Assembly: GCA_944381625.1 (NCBI GenBank)
Contig: CALWLW010000026.1
Location: forward strand, 1 to 46,150
Length of the DNA stretch: 46,150 bases
DNA from: an uncultured Lachnoclostridium sp.
GTDB lineage: Bacteria; Bacillota; Clostridia; Lachnospirales; Lachnospiraceae
Direction: 5' to 3'
The notes beneath the pieces are model-generated. The model was given only the letters and a program-made list of their open reading frames with translations, was not told the DNA's origin and ran no database searches. Numbering within the stretch: the first letter of the stretch is position 1; each line of letters begins with the position of its first letter. Both the position numbers and the translations under genes were made by a program. Positions 7,138-14,727 of the stretch are shown here, piece by piece.

Positions 7138-7674
7138 ATGGAAAAAGCCAGAATACTAGAAAGACTCATCAAAGAAAATGGATATTCCGTTCGTTCTTTC
7201 GCTTTAAAATGTGGGATTCCAGAAAGCACGCTTTATACAATCCTGAAAAAAGGAGTTGGACGTGCAAGCGTAGACAATATCATCACTATTTGCAAAAATC
7301 TGGGGATCAAAATTGAAGATCTTGAGGAAATGGCAAAGGATGAGGAAATGGAGAAAGCTAAAATTCTTGAAGCTCTAATTAAGGAACATGGATACAATTT
7401 AAAATCTTTTGCTACCAAATGCGGTATTCCCTACACCACACTTTATGGGATAATTAAAAATGGTGTAGGACGCGCTAGTGTTGATAACATCATCATTATT
7501 TGCGAGCATCTTGGTATTACCGTAGAGGATTTGAACAACATGGCAAAGGGAGAAAAGAGTACTACTCTTCAGCCCACATATGAAGATATCCAAAAACTAA
7601 TTGCCAGAAATGGTAAAAACCTTAGCGCTGAAGAAAAGCTGGAATTGATCAAACTATTGTCCGATTTAAAATAA
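7138..7674 (+). CDS. Repressor with two tandem HTH domains
   Basis: 178 aa. Residues 1-70 and 71-140 are copies of the same XRE-type domain: (M)EKA(R/K)ILE-LIKE(N/H)GY, then (A/T)KCGIP-(S/T)TLY-I(L/I)K-GVGRASVDNI. The second copy starts with its own in-frame Met. The last 38 residues end in a helix, NGKNLSAEEKLELIKLLSDL, common at the C-terminus of short XRE repressors. One polypeptide thus carries two DNA-binding units, which would suit the paired, phased operators upstream. GAGGTGGAG precedes the ATG. It is followed 12 bases later by the ImmA-like protease gene, so it is the probable ImmR-type phage repressor. Confidence 0.85.
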   Translation: MEKARILERLIKENGYSVRSFALKCGIPESTLYTILKKGVGRASVDNIITICKNLGIKIEDLEEMAKDEEMEKAKILEALIKEHGYNLKSFATKCGIPYTTLYGIIKNGVGRASVDNIIIICEHLGITVEDLNNMAKGEKSTTLQPTYEDIQKLIARNGKNLSAEEKLELIKLLSDLK

Positions 7675-7686
7675 TCATATTGGGAT

Positions 7687-8391
7687 GTGATTTGTTTGGA
7701 CTACAATTTCATAGCTGAGAAGACATTAGCCGTATACATGGCATGTGAAGTACGCAGTTTCCCTATTGACTGTTTCAAGATACTGCGGCATTACAATTTC
7801 AGAATTTATACTTACGCGCAACTCCTGGCATCTAACCGACGACTATATGAGATGTGCAAGAAATATTCTGATGATGCCTTCCGGTATCAGGATGTTATTT
7901 GTTACAATCAGCAGGCACACAATAAAAGAATCCGCTTTTCTCTCATGCATGAGTTAGGGCATTACATATTAGGCCATAAAGAAGAATCTATAGAAAATGA
8001 GCAGGAAGCCGACTATTTTGCCAGCTACATACTGGCTCCGCGCATAGCGATCATACGAACCGGCTGTCGGACAGCAGATGATATCCACGATCAATTTGAA
8101 GTATCATATGCTGCCGCCAACAGGATTCTTTCAGAAGTTCAGTGCCAAAGGGGAATAGGATGGACTGATCATGATGAAAAAATTGGCGATTGGTTCTTCC
8201 CGCCGGAACCAAAAATTCCTATAGCTTCTCCGGCTCCAGCTCCTATTCCAGAACCAAGGCGCAAAGAGACCGCTCGGCAACGCAGGCGCCGGGAGGAAAT
8301 GGAAGAACGGGCACAATTCCTGTCCACCCATTTTTCATCTATGTATGGATCTATTTGCGAAGTAACAGATTATCCAGAATATTACGGATAA
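7687..8391 (+). CDS. ImmA/IrrE-type metalloprotease (anti-repressor)
   Basis: 234 aa if started at GTG 7687; a TTG at 7696 preceded by GGGATGTGA is an alternative. The zinc protease motif HELGH (residues 88-92, in RFSLMHELGHYILGH) and the later 'NEQEADYFASYILAP' match the COG2856 ImmA/IrrE domain. The C-terminus is proline-rich (PAPAPIPEP) and then strongly basic (RRKETARQRRRREEMEER), possibly a nucleic-acid or partner contact. Such proteases cleave the adjacent XRE repressor after DNA damage and trigger excision. The adjacent repressor gene supports that role. Confidence 0.85.
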   Translation: MICLDYNFIAEKTLAVYMACEVRSFPIDCFKILRHYNFRIYTYAQLLASNRRLYEMCKKYSDDAFRYQDVICYNQQAHNKRIRFSLMHELGHYILGHKEESIENEQEADYFASYILAPRIAIIRTGCRTADDIHDQFEVSYAAANRILSEVQCQRGIGWTDHDEKIGDWFFPPEPKIPIASPAPAPIPEPRRKETARQRRRREEMEERAQFLSTHFSSMYGSICEVTDYPEYYG

Positions 8392-8457
8392 TAGCCCTAT
8401 TGGGATATTATAGATTCACGAATGCTGTAATGTATTCGCTTCAAAGGGAGGGGTTAA

Positions 8458-9699
8458 ATGAAAAGCAAAGCATTTCACCTGTTATTATGTGCGATAGTAG
8501 GCATTTCCATGATCTCTGGATGCGGCGGGCAAAGTACCAGTACAAATACTGGTTCCGAAAGTAATGCCTCCAGCGACACAGCCGACGGAAGCAACGAATC
8601 AATTTCTGTAGACAAAAACATTCTTTCGGTGGAAATTACAATTCCAGCGTCCATGTACGGCGAAGAAGGGGCCAATGAGGAAAGTCTTGAAATTGATAAA
8701 GATGCTTATCCAGATCTGGAATATACAATAAACGATGATGGATCTGTCACTTATAAGATGTCAAAATCCACGCATCAAAAATTCTTAGACGAATTAAAAG
8801 CTTCATTGGATGAAGGATTCCAAGAATTAACCGATCAAGAAAGCGATTCTTACGTGGCCTCCTTCACCGAAATTTCCTACAATGATGACTTATCTGTATT
8901 CAATGTCATCGTTGATCCAGAGGCATACACCTCATGGGACACTCTTTATGCCCTAAGTCTTGAAATAGCCGGAATGTATTATCAGGCTTTCACTGGAGTA
9001 GATTCTGACGATCTCTTTGTTGAAGTCAATTTTATAAACGAAACAACAAATGAAATTATAGATACAATAAATACAGATTCATTACAGGAAGCATCTGAAA
9101 GTTTATCAGGATCAGAAACTACCTCCAATGAATTGATGGAGAATATTTCATTTCATGAATATGGCTTTGAAACAGGAGTTGTTTCCACGTTTGAAAACAA
9201 CAATGATGAAGATGTGACTATCCACGGGAACATCACCTATTATGATTCCTCTGGGAATATGCTATCTTCTGAAACTGCAATCTTATGGGACTGCGCCAAA
9301 AACGGGACCGGATCTCTGGCATTCCAGGGTCCCCTTGATGCAGATTACAATTATGTCGCTTTTGACTCGTTTGATGTCTCCTACACTGTTGAAGATGCGA
9401 GCACAAATTTTTCCGTTGAGAATCTTCAGAATCAAATAGATGTGAAATCAAATCCCGGATCTGATGGCGGAGTTACTGCAATGCTAACCAATAACACCGG
9501 AAATACTCTGGATGAAATTGATCTCATGTGCGTATACTTTTCCGGAAGTGAAGCTGTTGGTTATACTTCTGAGTTTATCTGGACCTGTGGAGAAACTGCT
9601 TCGGTTAGCTTCGCACCGCCAATGAACGCTAATTGGGAAGCTGTATCATATGACAACTATGAAATATTCATCAATTCAACAATAATTTATTCGGAGTAA
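8458..9699 (+). CDS. Secreted lipoprotein, phage cargo gene
   Basis: 413 aa. Signal peptide with n-region MKSKAFH, a hydrophobic core and lipobox ISGC with Cys22, then a Ser/Thr/Asn-rich linker to about residue 50. The mature part is acidic. Residues about 55-200 form an alpha/beta domain of unknown family. Residues about 215-413 look like two beta-sandwich repeats (each with 'F--Y---T' strands and 'WDC-KNGTGSLAF' or 'WTCGETASVSF' strands), resembling FxLYD-type domains. GGGAGG precedes the ATG. Its place between the lysogeny genes and the integrase, on the strand expressed in the lysogen, makes it a likely lysogenic-conversion gene that alters the host surface. Low GC compared with host genes. 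Confidence 0.8.
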   Translation: MKSKAFHLLLCAIVGISMISGCGGQSTSTNTGSESNASSDTADGSNESISVDKNILSVEITIPASMYGEEGANEESLEIDKDAYPDLEYTINDDGSVTYKMSKSTHQKFLDELKASLDEGFQELTDQESDSYVASFTEISYNDDLSVFNVIVDPEAYTSWDTLYALSLEIAGMYYQAFTGVDSDDLFVEVNFINETTNEIIDTINTDSLQEASESLSGSETTSNELMENISFHEYGFETGVVSTFENNNDEDVTIHGNITYYDSSGNMLSSETAILWDCAKNGTGSLAFQGPLDADYNYVAFDSFDVSYTVEDASTNFSVENLQNQIDVKSNPGSDGGVTAMLTNNTGNTLDEIDLMCVYFSGSEAVGYTSEFIWTCGETASVSFAPPMNANWEAVSYDNYEIFINSTIIYSE

Positions 9700-9752
9700 A
9701 AATAAAAAATCGACCCCCTGCGCCAACAGAGAGCCGATCTCAGATTACATCC

Positions 9753-9846
9753 CCGAAGGATGATGCAATCCCTCCAACAAAGATATTGTATCATCTTCGG
9801 ACAGCCAACGCAAGCGGAATGTCAATTCCGGCTGGCTGTTATTTTT
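9753..9846 (+). ncRNA. Structured leader with terminator before the integrase
   Basis: Two adjacent hairpins. Hairpin 1: CCGAAGGATGATGCAAT (9753-9769) pairs with ATTGTATCATCTTCGG (9785-9800), with one bulge and a G-U pair. Hairpin 2: ACAGCCA (9801-9807) pairs with TGGCTGT (9833-9839) and inside it CGGAAT (9815-9820) with ATTCCG (9825-9830), followed by TATTTTTAT, so it is terminator-like. It lies after the lipoprotein stop and 27 bases before the integrase start. It may simply end lipoprotein transcription or act as an attenuator for int. Confidence 0.6.
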
Positions 9847-9876
9847 ATACCCATTTTTGAAGGAGGTACAATATGA
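9760..9876 (+). CDS. Possible 38-codon leader peptide overlapping int
   Basis: An open frame starts at ATG 9760 (second ATG at 9763), runs MMQSLQQRYCIIFGQPTQAE and onward through both hairpins, and stops at TGA 9874-9876, which overlaps the integrase ATG as ATGA. The ribosome site is weak (GAAGG very close to the ATG). If translated, ribosomes would melt the terminator and couple to int. It may equally be chance: 38 open codons are not significant alone. Confidence 0.25.
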   Translation: MMQSLQQRYCIIFGQPTQAECQFRLAVIFIPIFEGGTI

Positions 9877-10931
9877 AACTGCCAAACAAATATGGAAGCA
9901 TCTCCAAACTATCTGGAAACCGCCGTAAGCCGTACATGGTCAGGATATGCGACGGTGTCGTCTATGATGAACAAATAGACGGATACAAAGTTAAACGGGC
10001 AATTCTCGGCTACTATGCAACCAGGAAAGAAGCTCTGGCCGCGTTGGCAGAGTACAATAATAATCCTTTCAACATACGCGATGCCGGCATCACTTTCGGG
10101 CAGATTTATAATCGCTGGAAACAGGAAAAATATTATCAGCAGCTTTCCGAATCCGCAAAAATTTCCAGGGAGTCTGCACTCAAATACTGCACTCCAATTA
10201 TGGACATGAAGATCAAAGATATCAAGACCGCCGCATTACAGGATATTATTGACGCATGCCCGCATGGTAGTTCTACCAAAAAGAATATACGAACCGTCAT
10301 GCATACTGTGTTTGAATACGCTGTACAAAACGATCTGGTCAATCGCGATTATACTGACTTCATCAAAATCGAATATTCAGAGCCTGTTATTGACCGTGAA
10401 ATATTCAGTGAAGATGAGATCAAAAAACTTTGGGATATGTCTGAGAAATGGGAAGTCCAAATATTACTAATCCTTCTTTATTCCGGCCTGAGAGTCAATG
10501 AGCTGCTTAAAAACAACCGTGAAAACTGTAATCTGGAAGAAAAATGGATCTATGTCCCGGAGGCTCTTGCTAAAAACCGATCCAGCATCCGCTATGTGCC
10601 AATTCACGATAAAATATATGATTTCGTCCGGCGGTTCTATATGACCGGAGAAAAGAATAGTTCAAAAGGGCTCATCATTAATGACGGCGGATATGTCATT
10701 ACATACAATAATTTCGTTGCCAGAAACCTGAAAAAAATTAACCAGGCGCTCGGAAGTAATCATAAAATGCACGACACCAGACATACTTTCATTACCAGAG
10801 CTCACTCATTTAAGCTTGATGATCTTTGTCTGAAAAAAATTGTAGGACATACCCCTGGAAACATTACGCAGAAAGTTTATACCCACATCACAATAGAAGA
10901 ATTGAGAAAAGAAATAAATAAAATGACATAA
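9873..10931 (+). CDS. int: Tyrosine recombinase, phage integrase
   Basis: 352 aa. The N-terminal arm-binding domain is at about 1-60 (KLPNKYGSISKLSGNRRKPY, beta-rich), a SAM-like core-binding domain at about 70-165, and the catalytic domain from about 175. Active-site residues are visible: Arg207 in SGLRVNELL, His300 and Arg303 in HDTRH, His326 in VGHTPG and the nucleophile Tyr336 in KVYTH. GAAGGAGG precedes the ATG. It integrates and excises the prophage. It lies at the element boundary beside efp, and three 11-bp repeats follow its stop. The N-terminal domain type is that of Tn916/phage-like integrases of Firmicutes. Confidence 0.95.
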   Translation: MKLPNKYGSISKLSGNRRKPYMVRICDGVVYDEQIDGYKVKRAILGYYATRKEALAALAEYNNNPFNIRDAGITFGQIYNRWKQEKYYQQLSESAKISRESALKYCTPIMDMKIKDIKTAALQDIIDACPHGSSTKKNIRTVMHTVFEYAVQNDLVNRDYTDFIKIEYSEPVIDREIFSEDEIKKLWDMSEKWEVQILLILLYSGLRVNELLKNNRENCNLEEKWIYVPEALAKNRSSIRYVPIHDKIYDFVRRFYMTGEKNSSKGLIINDGGYVITYNNFVARNLKKINQALGSNHKMHDTRHTFITRAHSFKLDDLCLKKIVGHTPGNITQKVYTHITIEELRKEINKMT

Positions 10932-10933
10932 AA

Positions 10934-10966
10934 GTGTTGCCAACCTGTTGCCAACGTGTTACCAAT
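10934..10966 (+). repeat. Three tandem 11-bp repeats after int
   Basis: GTGTTGCCAAC (10934-10944), CTGTTGCCAAC (10945-10955) and GTGTTACCAAT (10956-10966) are contiguous. An 11-bp period puts each on the same face of the helix, as expected for arm-type integrase or excisionase binding sites near the attachment site. Confidence 0.7.
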
Positions 10967-11007
10967 AGCATGATTTTTGTCCCTTTTCAGTGAAATTGCA
11001 CAAATGG

Positions 11008-11042
11008 AAAAAGCCCGGATTTTCAACGCATCCGAGCTTTTT
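11008..11042 (-). terminator. Terminator of efp (bidirectional)
   Basis: AAAAAGCCCGGAT (11008-11020) pairs with ATCCGAGCTTTTT (11030-11042) with one G-U pair; T-runs follow on both strands. It lies 24 bases beyond the efp stop and at the prophage-host junction. Confidence 0.85.
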
Positions 11043-11066
11043 GTCTTTGAAATCATTCAGTTTTCA

Positions 11067-11624
11067 TTAAACGCGGGACAGATACTCTCCGGTTCTGGTA
11101 TCGATCTTGATCTTATCTCCCTGCTCCACAAACAGCGGCACGTTCACCGTCGCTCCGGTCTCAACCGTAGCAGGCTTGGTCGCTCCGGTCGCCGTATCTC
11201 CCTTGAAGCCCGGCTCCGTATCCGTGATCTCCAGTTCCACAAACAGCGGCGGCTCTACTGCGAACACGTTGCCGTTGTAGGAACAGATCTTCACCATCTC
11301 GTTCTCTTTCACGAACTTCAGGGCGTCTCCGATATCGTCTGCGTTCAGCGCGATCTGGTCGAAGGTCTCCGTGTTCATGAAATGGAACAGATCCCCGTCA
11401 CTGTACAGGTACTGCATGTCCACGCGGTCGATACGCGCCGCCGGGAACTTCTCCGTGGGGCGGAACGTCTTCTCAACCACACCGCCGTTGATGATATTTT
11501 TCAGTTTCGTTCTTACGAAAGCTGCTCCCTTTCCGGGTTTCACATGCTGGAATTCCAAAATCTGATAGACATTTCCATCGATCTCCAAAGTAATGCCGTT
11601 TCTAAAATCTCCTGCTGAAATCAT
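11067..11624 (-). CDS. efp: Translation elongation factor P
   Basis: 185 aa, the normal length. Three beta-barrel domains: an N-terminal KOW-like domain ([20 protein letters not shown], then [19 protein letters not shown]), a central OB domain ending VVEPP, and a C-terminal OB domain with '[25 protein letters not shown]'. The loop tip 'KPGKGAA' carries the Lys that in some bacteria is modified. EF-P relieves ribosome stalling at polyproline stretches. The ATG at 11624 follows AAGGAGGAAGAAC; the longer frame lacks a ribosome site. It is the third gene of the nrdR-aroK-efp row and also has its own promoter. Confidence 0.97.
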   Translation of the reverse strand: MISAGDFRNGITLEIDGNVYQILEFQHVKPGKGAAFVRTKLKNIINGGVVEKTFRPTEKFPAARIDRVDMQYLYSDGDLFHFMNTETFDQIALNADDIGDALKFVKENEMVKICSYNGNVFAVEPPLFVELEITDTEPGFKGDTATGATKPATVETGATVNVPLFVEQGDKIKIDTRTGEYLSRV

Positions 11625-11679
11625 TCTGTTCTTCCTCCTTACGTTGCGTGAGAAACGCGCAATCCTCACACTTTATACT

Positions 11680-11708
11680 ATTTTATAATAGAACGGGTAT
11701 TATTTCAA
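11680..11708 (-). promoter_or_regulatory. Promoter of efp
   Basis: Minus strand -35 TTGAAA (11703-11708) and -10 TAAAAT (11680-11685) with a 17-base spacer. It overlaps the last codons of aroK. Confidence 0.6.
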
Positions 11709-12250
11709 CCATTTTTTTCAATCGCCGGATCAATGTCCAGATACCTGCGCGTCTCCTGGCGGATGATCTGCACCACCTGGCGCACACTTCTCCTGTCCGT
11801 GCGCACGCAAAGGTGAGCCGCCTGGCGGTAGCAGTTCTCCCTCTCTTCCATCAGGCGCTCCACTCTCCGTTCCAGGCTGTCCCCGGCCAGCATGGGCCGG
11901 CTCCCGTCACTTTTCACCCTTCCCAGGATCGTCTCCTTTTCTGCGGTCAGATAGACTACGCAGCCTAAAGAACGCAAAAACTCCCGGTTCTCTGCCCTTA
12001 CCGGCATGCCGCCCCCCACGGAGATTACGGCATGGGAGGTATCCTCCTGCATCATTTTTAAAAGCTCCGTCTCCAGGTCACGAAAAAAGCCTTCGCCATG
12101 CTCCGCAAATATATCCGGGATGCTCCGCCCCTGCCAGGCCGTGATCCGGTCGTCCGTATCCACAAAATCCATCCCGCTCTCCTGGGCAAGGAGCTTTCCC
12201 GCCGTAGTCTTCCCCGCGCCCATAAAACCGATCAAAATAATATTATTCAT
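11705..12250 (-). CDS. aroK: Shikimate kinase
   Basis: 181 aa P-loop kinase that phosphorylates shikimate to shikimate 3-phosphate in aromatic amino-acid synthesis. Walker A GFMGAGKTT is at residues 8-16, the shikimate-binding Asp in FVDTDDRI, Arg in GEGFFRDLE, the GGG motif in VISVGGGMP, and the lid Arg in 'GSRPML'. The family is usually 160-180 aa; the extra C-terminal tail (YLDIDPAIEKNG) is unremarkable. The start is ATG 12250, ten bases after the nrdR stop, so both belong to one transcript from the nrdR promoter. Confidence 0.96.
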   Translation of the reverse strand: MNNIILIGFMGAGKTTAGKLLAQESGMDFVDTDDRITAWQGRSIPDIFAEHGEGFFRDLETELLKMMQEDTSHAVISVGGGMPVRAENREFLRSLGCVVYLTAEKETILGRVKSDGSRPMLAGDSLERRVERLMEERENCYRQAAHLCVRTDRRSVRQVVQIIRQETRRYLDIDPAIEKNG

Positions 12251-12260
12251 ATATCGTCCT

Positions 12261-12710
12261 CTAACCCAGCATCTTTTTCAGTTCATCCATGAACGTATTC
12301 ACGTCCTTGAATTCCCGGTAGACGGACGCAAAACGCACATAGGCCACGGAATCCAGATCCTTCAGCTTCTCCATCACCAGTTCTCCGATCTCGCCGCTGG
12401 AGATCTCTCTTTCTTCTTTCTTAAAAATCGCCGCCTCCACTTCGTCGATCATGGTTCGGATCTGATCCGCGGAGATGGGCCGCTTATGGCAGGCGCGGAT
12501 CACGCCCCCTTCGATCTTGGAACGGTCGTACGTCTCCCGGTTATTGTCTTTTTTTATCACAATCAGGGGGATCATCTCCACCTTTTCATAGGTAGTAAAA
12601 CGCTTCCTGCACGCGTCGCATTCCCGCCTGCGGCGGATCGCGCTCCCGTCCTCCGCCGGCCTGGAATCGATCACCCTCGTATTATCTTTTCCGCAAAATG
12701 GACACCTCAT
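12261..12710 (-). CDS. nrdR: Transcriptional repressor NrdR
   Basis: 149 aa. N-terminal zinc ribbon with Cys3, Cys6, Cys31 and Cys34 (MRCPFCGKDN ... ECDACRKRF), then an ATP-cone (residues about 49-139, with 'VIKKDNNRETYDRSKIEGGV'), the domain that senses dATP/ATP. NrdR represses ribonucleotide reductase genes by binding tandem NrdR boxes. The length and motifs are typical. GAAGGAGG lies seven bases before the ATG. No reductase genes are in the window, so its targets are elsewhere. Confidence 0.97.
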   Translation of the reverse strand: MRCPFCGKDNTRVIDSRPAEDGSAIRRRRECDACRKRFTTYEKVEMIPLIVIKKDNNRETYDRSKIEGGVIRACHKRPISADQIRTMIDEVEAAIFKKEEREISSGEIGELVMEKLKDLDSVAYVRFASVYREFKDVNTFMDELKKMLG

Positions 12711-12736
12711 AACTGGTCCTCCTTCTCAATGCTTTT

Positions 12737-12766
12737 AGTATATAACAGGAACAATTTTCCTGTCAA
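12737..12766 (-). promoter_or_regulatory. Promoter of nrdR-aroK with a dyad in the spacer
   Basis: Minus strand -35 TTGACA (12761-12766) and -10 TATACT (12737-12742), 18-base spacer. A perfect inverted repeat ACAGGAA-N5-TTCCTGT (12745-12763) fills the spacer and reaches the -35, a position suited to a repressor. It does not look like an NrdR box. Confidence 0.65.
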
Positions 12767-12829
12767 TCCAACATTCTCTTTCATGAATCCGTCCTGTCCC
12801 TGCATACATTTAGGAAAAAAGGCAACGCA

Positions 12830-13108
12830 ATGAAGAACCAGGTTCGTTTTTGTGAATTGAAACAGAAGGATGTGATCAACCGGTGCGACTGCAAAAGGCT
12901 GGGAAAGGTCTGTGACCTGATCTTTGACGAATGCAGCGGGAGGATCTGTTCCATCGTGGTTCCCGGCCCGTTCCGCCTGTGCGGCTTTTTAGGCCCGGAC
13001 CAGGAGTACGTCATTCCCTGGAATAAAATCTGCCAGATCGGCCCCGACATTATCCTGGTGGAAATCTGTGCGGAAGATGTTCTCACTCAAAGAAAAATCT
13101 GGCATTGA
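12830..13108 (+). CDS. ylmC: YlmC/YmxH-family sporulation-associated protein
   Basis: 92 aa PRC-barrel-like protein. 'FCELKQKDVINRCDCKRLGKVCDLIFDECSGRICSIVVPGP' is the family pattern (reference proteins read 'KEVINICDGKRLG-V-D'), followed by a conserved 'IPWNKICQIGPDIILVE'. YlmC/YmxH proteins are widespread in spore formers and near sporulation genes; their exact role is unknown. It precedes sigG on the same strand with a 77-base gap. The stretch before it holds CATACATT, similar to a sigma-E -10 box, but I see no convincing -35. Confidence 0.88.
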   Translation: MKNQVRFCELKQKDVINRCDCKRLGKVCDLIFDECSGRICSIVVPGPFRLCGFLGPDQEYVIPWNKICQIGPDIILVEICAEDVLTQRKIWH

Positions 13109-13185
13109 ATATTTAGTTTCTCTCTGCATAACCGAAGGTTTTTGGGAAATGCTTTTATTAAATGTGAAGCAGCAGGAGGGAAGCA

Positions 13186-13962
13186 ATGATTTTGAACAAG
13201 GTAGAAATCTGCGGAGTCAATACGTCGAAACTCCCGCTTCTTACCAATGAAGAAAAAGAAATGCTCTTTGAACGGATTCAAAAAGGGGACCGGGAAGCCA
13301 GGGAGCTGTACATCAAAGGGAACCTGCGGCTGGTGCTCAGCGTCATCAAACGCTTCGCCTCCAGCAGCGAAAACGCGGACGATCTCTTCCAGATCGGCTG
13401 CATCGGACTAATGAAAGCCATCGACAATTTCGACTGCACCATGGATGTGAAATTCAGCACCTACGCAGTCCCCATGATCGTGGGAGAGATCCGCCGGTAC
13501 CTCAGGGACAACAACAGCATCCGGGTCAGCCGCTCCCTTCGGGACACCGCGTACAAAGCCATCTACGCCAAAGAGAAGCTTTTAAAAGATAATTCCCGGG
13601 AACCCACAATCCAGGAGATCGCCGAAGCCGTGGGCATCCCCAAGGAAGAGATCGTCTACGCCCTGGACGCCATCCAGAGCCCCGTCAGCCTGTACGACCC
13701 GGTCTATACTGAGGGCGGCGACACTCTCTATGTGATGGATCAGATCAGCGACCGGAAAAACAAGGAAGAAAACTGGGTGGAGAACCTGTCTCTCTCCGAA
13801 GCCATGAAGCGGCTGTCCCCCAGAGAAAACCATATCATCAATCTCCGCTTTTTCGAGGGAAAAACCCAGATGGAAGTGGCGGAAGAGATCCATATCTCCC
13901 AGGCGCAGGTCAGCCGCCTGGAAAAAAACGCCCTGAAAACCATGCGCGGCTATCTGAAATAG
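13186..13962 (+). CDS. sigG: RNA polymerase sporulation sigma factor SigG
   Basis: 258 aa. The N-terminus 'NKVEICGVNTSKLPLLTNEE' is diagnostic of SigG. Region 2 (DLFQIGCIGLMKAIDNFD ... FSTYAVPMIVGEIRRYLRD), region 3 and region 4 (MEVAEEIHISQAQVSRLEKNAL, the HTH for the -35) are all present. SigG drives late forespore gene expression. AGGAGGG precedes the ATG. The gene is convergent with sigE, whereas in Bacillus subtilis spoIIGA, sigE and sigG run in one direction. A hairpin spans its stop codon. Confidence 0.97.
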   Translation: MILNKVEICGVNTSKLPLLTNEEKEMLFERIQKGDREARELYIKGNLRLVLSVIKRFASSSENADDLFQIGCIGLMKAIDNFDCTMDVKFSTYAVPMIVGEIRRYLRDNNSIRVSRSLRDTAYKAIYAKEKLLKDNSREPTIQEIAEAVGIPKEEIVYALDAIQSPVSLYDPVYTEGGDTLYVMDQISDRKNKEENWVENLSLSEAMKRLSPRENHIINLRFFEGKTQMEVAEEIHISQAQVSRLEKNALKTMRGYLK

Positions 13963-13970
13963 ATAGCCGC
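13946..13970. terminator. Hairpin between sigG and sigE
   Basis: GCGGCTATCT (13946-13955) and AGATAGCCGC (13961-13970) form a perfect 10-bp stem that includes the sigG stop codon and stops six bases before the sigE stop. There is no long U-tract on either side, so termination efficiency is uncertain. Confidence 0.6.
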
Positions 13971-13976
13971 AAACCT

Positions 13977-14717
13977 TTACTCGTATTTTACAATCTCTTT
14001 TTTCAGCCTCCCGATGATCTTCTTTTCCAGCCGGGAAATGTACGACTGGGAGATCCCCAGAAGATCCGCCACTTCTTTCTGCGTCATCTCCTTGCCCGCA
14101 GGATGGTTCAGGCCGAATCTCAGCTCGATGATCGTCTTCTCTCTTCTGGAAAGTTTGGACAGCGCTTTTTTCAAAAGTTTACGTTCCACCTCATTCTCCA
14201 GATCCCGGTAGATAATATCCTCGTCCGTCCCCAGGATATCCGACAGCAGAAGTTCATTGCCGTCCCAGTCCACATTCAGCGGTTCGTCAATGGATACCTC
14301 CATCCGAAGCTTGCTGTTCCGTCTCAGATACATAAGAATCTCATTTTCGATGCAGCGGGACGCATAAGTGGCCAGCTTGATGTTTTTATTTCTTTTAAAT
14401 GTGTTGATGGCCTTGATCAGTCCTATGGTGCCGATGGAGATCAGATCCTCCACGCCCACCCCGGTATTGTCGAATTTTTTTGCTATGTATACAACCAGCC
14501 GCAGATTATGCTCGATCAACGTTGCCTTTGCCTGCTGCTCCTGTTCCGTCTCCAGGCCCAGAATCGCTTTCGTCTCCTCCTCCGCGTTGAGCGGCGGCGG
14601 CAGGATCTCCGCGCCCCCGATATAATGAATCTCCCCCTTCTGGGAGAAGAACATGCTCTTAAAACGCGGAGCGACCTTCAGCTGAATCTGATGTGGAATC
14701 GTAACCTTGATAATCAT
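13977..14717 (-). CDS. sigE: RNA polymerase sporulation sigma factor SigE (pro-form)
   Basis: 246 aa. An N-terminal pro-sequence of about 28 residues ([19 protein letters not shown] onward) precedes the conserved '[14 protein letters not shown]', where SpoIIGA cleaves nearby. Region 2 ([41 protein letters not shown]), region 3 and region 4 ([24 protein letters not shown]) match SigE. It acts in the mother cell after cleavage. The ATG at 14717 sits behind GAGGAGG, which overlaps the end of spoIIGA, so protease and substrate are made from one transcript. Confidence 0.97.
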   Translation of the reverse strand: MIIKVTIPHQIQLKVAPRFKSMFFSQKGEIHYIGGAEILPPPLNAEEETKAILGLETEQEQQAKATLIEHNLRLVVYIAKKFDNTGVGVEDLISIGTIGLIKAINTFKRNKNIKLATYASRCIENEILMYLRRNSKLRMEVSIDEPLNVDWDGNELLLSDILGTDEDIIYRDLENEVERKLLKKALSKLSRREKTIIELRFGLNHPAGKEMTQKEVADLLGISQSYISRLEKKIIGRLKKEIVKYE

Positions 14718-14727
14718 AATGCCTCCT

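Larger units (their letters stand above)
1..10966. mobile_element. Prophage, integrase-proximal arm (partial)
   Basis: The block contains, in typical temperate-phage order, an early replication/recombination operon on the minus strand, a Cro-like gene, a divergent repressor plus ImmA-like protease, a cargo lipoprotein and a tyrosine integrase at the boundary with host genes. Everything from efp rightwards is ordinary chromosome. The other end of the element lies left of the window, so head, tail and lysis genes are not seen and the attachment core cannot be deduced by comparing the two ends. The right limit is placed just after the integrase, at the end of the 11-bp repeats. Confidence 0.9.

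Noticed and set aside
10967..11066. Exact attachment core of the left prophage
   Set aside because: The other end of the prophage is outside the window, so no duplicated core can be compared; any choice would be a guess.
12770..12829. SigE-type promoter before ylmC
   Set aside because: The CATACATT -10-like box is good but nothing resembling the -35 stands 14-15 bases upstream.
13109..13185. SigF-type promoter before sigG
   Set aside because: GCATA and GGGAAATG are present but only 13 bases apart, too short for a SigF promoter, so I do not list it.
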